A program made the translations under genes and the position numbers. From Viola odorata (Eukaryota > Streptophyta > Magnoliopsida > Malpighiales > Violaceae), in NCBI GenBank assembly GCA_963691705.1, contig OY829544.1:1433501-1497500 (forward strand): DNA of 64,000 bases, in the 5' to 3' direction. The notes under the pieces are model-generated. The model did not search any database. It saw nothing but the letters and a program-made list of their open reading frames with translations, and was not told the origin of the DNA. Shown in pieces: positions 60,696-64,000 of this stretch. Within the stretch, counting starts at the first letter, position 1; every line of letters starts with the position of its first letter.

Positions 60696-60956
60696 CAATT
60701 GCAATTCCTAGAGAAGACGAAGGAGGATGGAGTGAATAGTTTGGCAAAAAAAAAATTCTTGTTCAAGGAACGTGTAGATGAGGGGAGGGGTAATTTTGTA
60801 AAAAAATATATTCAAATTTAACGGAGTTTGTCCCGTCACCGTTTTTTTAACAGTTGGGACTATATTGAACTAATGGATTAAAAATTTGAAACCAATAAAA
60901 ATAAAAAATAAAATGATAAAAATTTAAAATCGGAGCATATTAACCCAAATTTAGAA

Positions 60957-62103
60957 TGATTCATTAAATTATTCTTATTCGAGCATTATTGAGTTTGAAA
61001 AAAGAATGGAAAGAGTTGACACCCATTGGATTCGACTGTACCAAGTTTCATCGGATAACTCATTAAATTGCCCATTATCTAATCACTTTTAAATTTTAAC
61101 CATTTTAACCTAATAATATTCGAATGAAATTATTATATTTCGAAAAAACAGCTGAAAATTACCCGAAAAAGATCGAAAAATATGAAAAACATCTTTCACA
61201 TCTATACCATCAAAATAAAACTACTGATTCTTAAAAAAATAAAGAAAAGGTTAATTGTGATTGAGTTGGTATTTTTATTTTATTTTTAAGCTCGCTTTTT
61301 TCCCATGGTGGGGGTGGTGGGCGGCAGTCAATTGTCACTGTGAAGCCGTACTCCAATAAAAGTGCCAGCGTGGCAGTAGTGGAGACTTTCCACAGGTTTG
61401 ACTTGTGACTACTCCACAATAACAAGTCAGCAACCGCAATTTAGCATTTTTACTCCTAATTTTTGTTCATTCTTTTCAATTAAGCCTCCTTTTAAACTAA
61501 ATCTCAAATAAGCTCTTATTTTTGCTAAATTATCTCAATTAGGTCCATGCTTTCAATTTCTTCAATCCTAATTTGTCACATGAATAGTTGTTTCCATAAC
61601 TCACCGTTTCTAGAAAAGAGAGTTCGCAAGGGTTATAATGTTATGTGTATATTGAGTTTGTTTGCTGAGATAAAATTCTCTAATATCTTGTACACATTGT
61701 ATGACGTAATTTTTTTATATTTCTGTTGTTTCACTTTTTAACCCCCCAAAAAATGTCACGTATAGAAATACATTTATTTTCTGGCTAATTAAAATTGTGG
61801 GAATTGAAAGAAACTAAGAGCAGTGACTTAATTGAGAAAGTTGCAGAAATGCAGGGACTCATTTAGAATTTAGTTTACGTGAGGGCCTATTTGAAAAATA
61901 CGAAAATATTGGAGCTAAAAATTATCTATCTTTTAGTCTTTGGTCTTTTGCCGTGTCCTTCTTAATCTTCTACTTGTCCACTCATCATTACCACAGCCTG
62001 CAAAGCAACCTCCTTAAAAAGTTTATTACTTTTTCTTTTTTTTCCCACTAATTTTTTCTTGTTCAGCTCAACCAAATAAAAAATTATTTACTTATATTAA
62101 ATA
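60957..62103. other. Spacer between two Mutator-like elements
   Basis: AT-rich; a G-rich stretch at 61305-61325 and short open frames only. No gene recognised. Confidence 0.5.
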
Positions 62104-64000
62104 GGGAAAACGACAGATTGGCACCCAGGAGATACTCCGGTGGACAATCGGACCACCAGACTATCGCCGTGACCAATCGGACCACCAAGAAATCTCCGTT
62201 AGACAAAAATGCACCCAGCGTTATGTCCGTTAGACAATAAAACCACCGTGCCCCTCACTTTTCAACAGCTTTCCTTAACCCCGTTAAAAACAACCAATTT
62301 GGCTCCATTTTCCTCCGTCTAAATCCCTAAAAACACATTTCCCTCCTTTTCCTCTTAGACAGAAAACCTAAATCCCTAAAATCACATTTTTCCCTTTCTC
62401 CTCTTCGACAAATCTTCGCTGCTCGTCGTCATCCCTGCGGCGCTCGCTGCTCCGTCCTTGCTGCTCGACGTCGCTTCTTCCTTGCTGCTCGAGGTCGCTG
62501 GTTCCTTGTCGCTCGACGTCGCTGCTTCGCTGACAACATTCCTCCTTTGCAGGTACATGTCTATATACCTCTTTTACAATGCTGTTTCTTGTACCTGTGC
62601 TGTAATTGTGTGCTAGTTGATTAGTAGCTCATTGGGCGTGGTATTATGCAATTGGGTTTTTGGCTGTGGATTTCCTTGCTAAAACTAGCAGTATGAGTTC
62701 AATTAGTAAAATTAATTTGCTTACAATATGCCTATCGGATTCATGAGGCTTTTACGGCTGTGGGTGTCAGTCTGTCGTTGGATGTTGTGGATGAATCTCT
62801 TTGATGGATAATGGGTGTCTTGGGCATTTAGTTGATTGTTATTTATGTCGTCTGTTCTCCTAACTTGCATTATCCAAACATCTTCAAAAAAGTGATTAAC
62901 ACATCCTTATATTTATGGTTTGCATAGTATTTTCTTCTATGTTTCTACATTAAATTTTGAGGGATAAATATTTTAATGTAGGTATAATGGATTATAATTG
63001 GAAGTTCCACGTCTCCTTGTACTATAATGGGAAATTAACCCACGGAGCTCCCTGTACTAAGTACATTGGTGGAGATGTGATGGTTCTTGTCGATTGTGAT
63101 CCAAAGACATGGGGTTTAGGATACTTATTAGGCAGAGCACATGTGCTTGGGGTTAGAAATATACAAAATTTCGTATGGCATTTACCTGATAGTGATTTAG
63201 CAGCAGGCTACAAGTTGTTATCTTCTACTGAAGATTTCAACAATTTCATTAATTGCATTGGCAGTGAAGCTTTTGTTGATGTTTATGTTGAGCATACATA
63301 TTTAGCACCCGTTGAAGAGGAAGTTGAGGTTGTTCAGGAGGGTGGTGAGGAGGCAAACATTGATGAAAATGATGATGATGAAGAAGAAGGGGTAACGGTT
63401 AATGGAAGAGAGGATGATGATGCTGAAGAAGAAGGGGTGGAGGTTAATGGAAGAGATGATGATGATGCTGATTTTGAAGCTGGTTATGCGAGGATGTCAG
63501 GGTATGAGAATACCAGAGGACCTGGAGATTCAGATGAGGATTATGCCAGCCCAGATGACTCAGACAATGAAGCTGCTCCAGTTTTAATGTCTTTCAAGTC
63601 AAATCCATGTTTAGAGGATCCATTTTGTGAGGATATGGTCTTCACTGATACTCAGGAACTTCGTAATGCCATTAAGGACTATGGCATCAAGTTTGGTTAT
63701 CCTATTAAAATTCAGAAAAGTGACAAACTGAGAGTAGTGGCTAACTGCTCTACCGGGAAATGTCCTTGGAGGTTATATGGTTCGAAGAAGAATTTCGAAA
63801 AGGTTCTAAAGGTAGTGTCTTATGAACCCCGACACACTTGTAATAGTATCATCAACAGTGCTCTTTCAACACAAGACTGGATTACAAGAAAGTATCTCAA
63901 TAGATTTAGGAACCAGCCAAACTTGACGCCAAAAGCATTGAAGGAAGAAGTTTACACACATCACAATGTTAACGTGAGTGTCAAGAAGTGTTACAGAGCA
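62104..64000 (+). mobile_element. 5' part of an autonomous MuDR-type Mutator element
   Basis: Begins GGGAAAACGACAGATTGGCA, with phrases alternating CACCA/GGTGG and TCCGTTAGACA over about 190 bp, typical of Mutator-type ends. It then runs through a GC-rich leader and a likely leader intron (62553-62981) into a transposase frame that is open at the window edge. The other end and target duplication lie outside the window. Confidence 0.75.
62987..64000 (+). CDS. MuDR-family transposase, N-terminal part
   Basis: 338 codons open from ATG 62987-62989 to the window edge, so partial at the 3' end. N-terminal region 1-105 (KFHVSLYYNGKLTHG, KTWGLGYLLGRAHVLG) looks like the PB1-like module of plant MULE proteins. 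An acidic linker (about 108-190) follows, in which DDD/EEEGV-VNGR is repeated twice. Next is the MuDR DNA-binding domain (about 215-285; FTDTQELRNAIKDYGIKFGY, CPWRLYGSKKN, YEPRHTCNS), then TQDWITRKYLNRFRNQPN. The DDE catalytic and SWIM domains would lie beyond the window. No stop interrupts it, so it may be intact. Confidence 0.85.
   Translation, partial: MDYNWKFHVSLYYNGKLTHGAPCTKYIGGDVMVLVDCDPKTWGLGYLLGRAHVLGVRNIQNFVWHLPDSDLAAGYKLLSSTEDFNNFINCIGSEAFVDVYVEHTYLAPVEEEVEVVQEGGEEANIDENDDDEEEGVTVNGREDDDAEEEGVEVNGRDDDDADFEAGYARMSGYENTRGPGDSDEDYASPDDSDNEAAPVLMSFKSNPCLEDPFCEDMVFTDTQELRNAIKDYGIKFGYPIKIQKSDKLRVVANCSTGKCPWRLYGSKKNFEKVLKVVSYEPRHTCNSIINSALSTQDWITRKYLNRFRNQPNLTPKALKEEVYTHHNVNVSVKKCYRA

Larger units (their letters stand above)
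58385..60946. mobile_element. Pack-MULE: Mutator-like element carrying host gene fragments
   Basis: Inverted ends of about 190 bp: the left starts GGGTTAATACAC at 58385, and the right (read inward from 60946) starts GGGTTAATATGC. Shared blocks include AGTTCAATATAGTCCCAACT and ACGGAGTTTGTC or its complement. The 10-bp flanks aaatttaaaa (58375-58384) and aaatttagaa (60947-60956) match at nine positions, a fair Mutator-type duplication. No transposase is present. The interior carries a histone H4 tail next to the left end and an aspartic-protease C-terminus next to the right end (listed separately). Confidence 0.85.

Overview
The window is nuclear DNA of a flowering plant, most likely a eudicot. 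The evidence is intron-rich genes with GT-AG junctions, plant-only families (ABF-type bZIP, SPARK receptor kinase, DUF1685, chloroplast DJ-1 and thioredoxin m), AT-rich intergenic DNA and many TA-flanked Stowaway-like MITEs. Nothing in the sequence fixes the species. Exon structures were built by hand from splice signals, reading phase and family knowledge.

Layout. 0-6 kb: bHLH95-like transcription factor (+) and intronless PUB25/26-type U-box E3 ligase (-). 6-17.8 kb: gene-poor, with an intact, apparently very young non-autonomous LTR retrotransposon (10.96-16.05 kb) and a 656-bp MITE. 17.8-28.1 kb: GPI-anchored PLC-like phosphodiesterase (-) and SPARK-domain receptor-like kinase (+). 30-36 kb: ribosomal protein eL39 (-), a subtilase with one in-frame stop (+), and a NYN/LOTUS putative RNase (-). 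37.2-39.1 kb: thioredoxin m3 (-) whose only intron holds an intact plastid/bacterial-type ribosomal protein S7 reading frame with no start codon of its own. 39.3-48.8 kb: tRNA-Arg(UCU) (-), MCC beta subunit (-), DJ-1C-like protein (+) head to head with MCCB, and an ABF/AREB bZIP (-). 52.7-57.2 kb: DUF1685 gene and COR27/28-like gene (both +), separated by nested inverted-repeat elements. 58.4-61 kb: a Pack-MULE that captured a histone H4 tail and an aspartic-protease C-terminus. 62.1 kb to the end: the 5' part of an apparently autonomous MuDR-type element.

Most strands alternate, so there are no operon-like units. The main functional unit is the TRX m3/S7 locus: the first TRX m3 exon (a transit peptide) can be joined in frame either to thioredoxin or to S7, which would be a shared-transit-peptide organelle gene transfer like rps14 within sdhB in cereals. 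Gene content also matches, from memory, Arabidopsis segments around At1g49730-At1g49780/At3g19290-At3g19380, At2g15560-At2g15570 and At4g34000-At4g34030, suggesting an ancestral block later split between duplicated regions in Arabidopsis.
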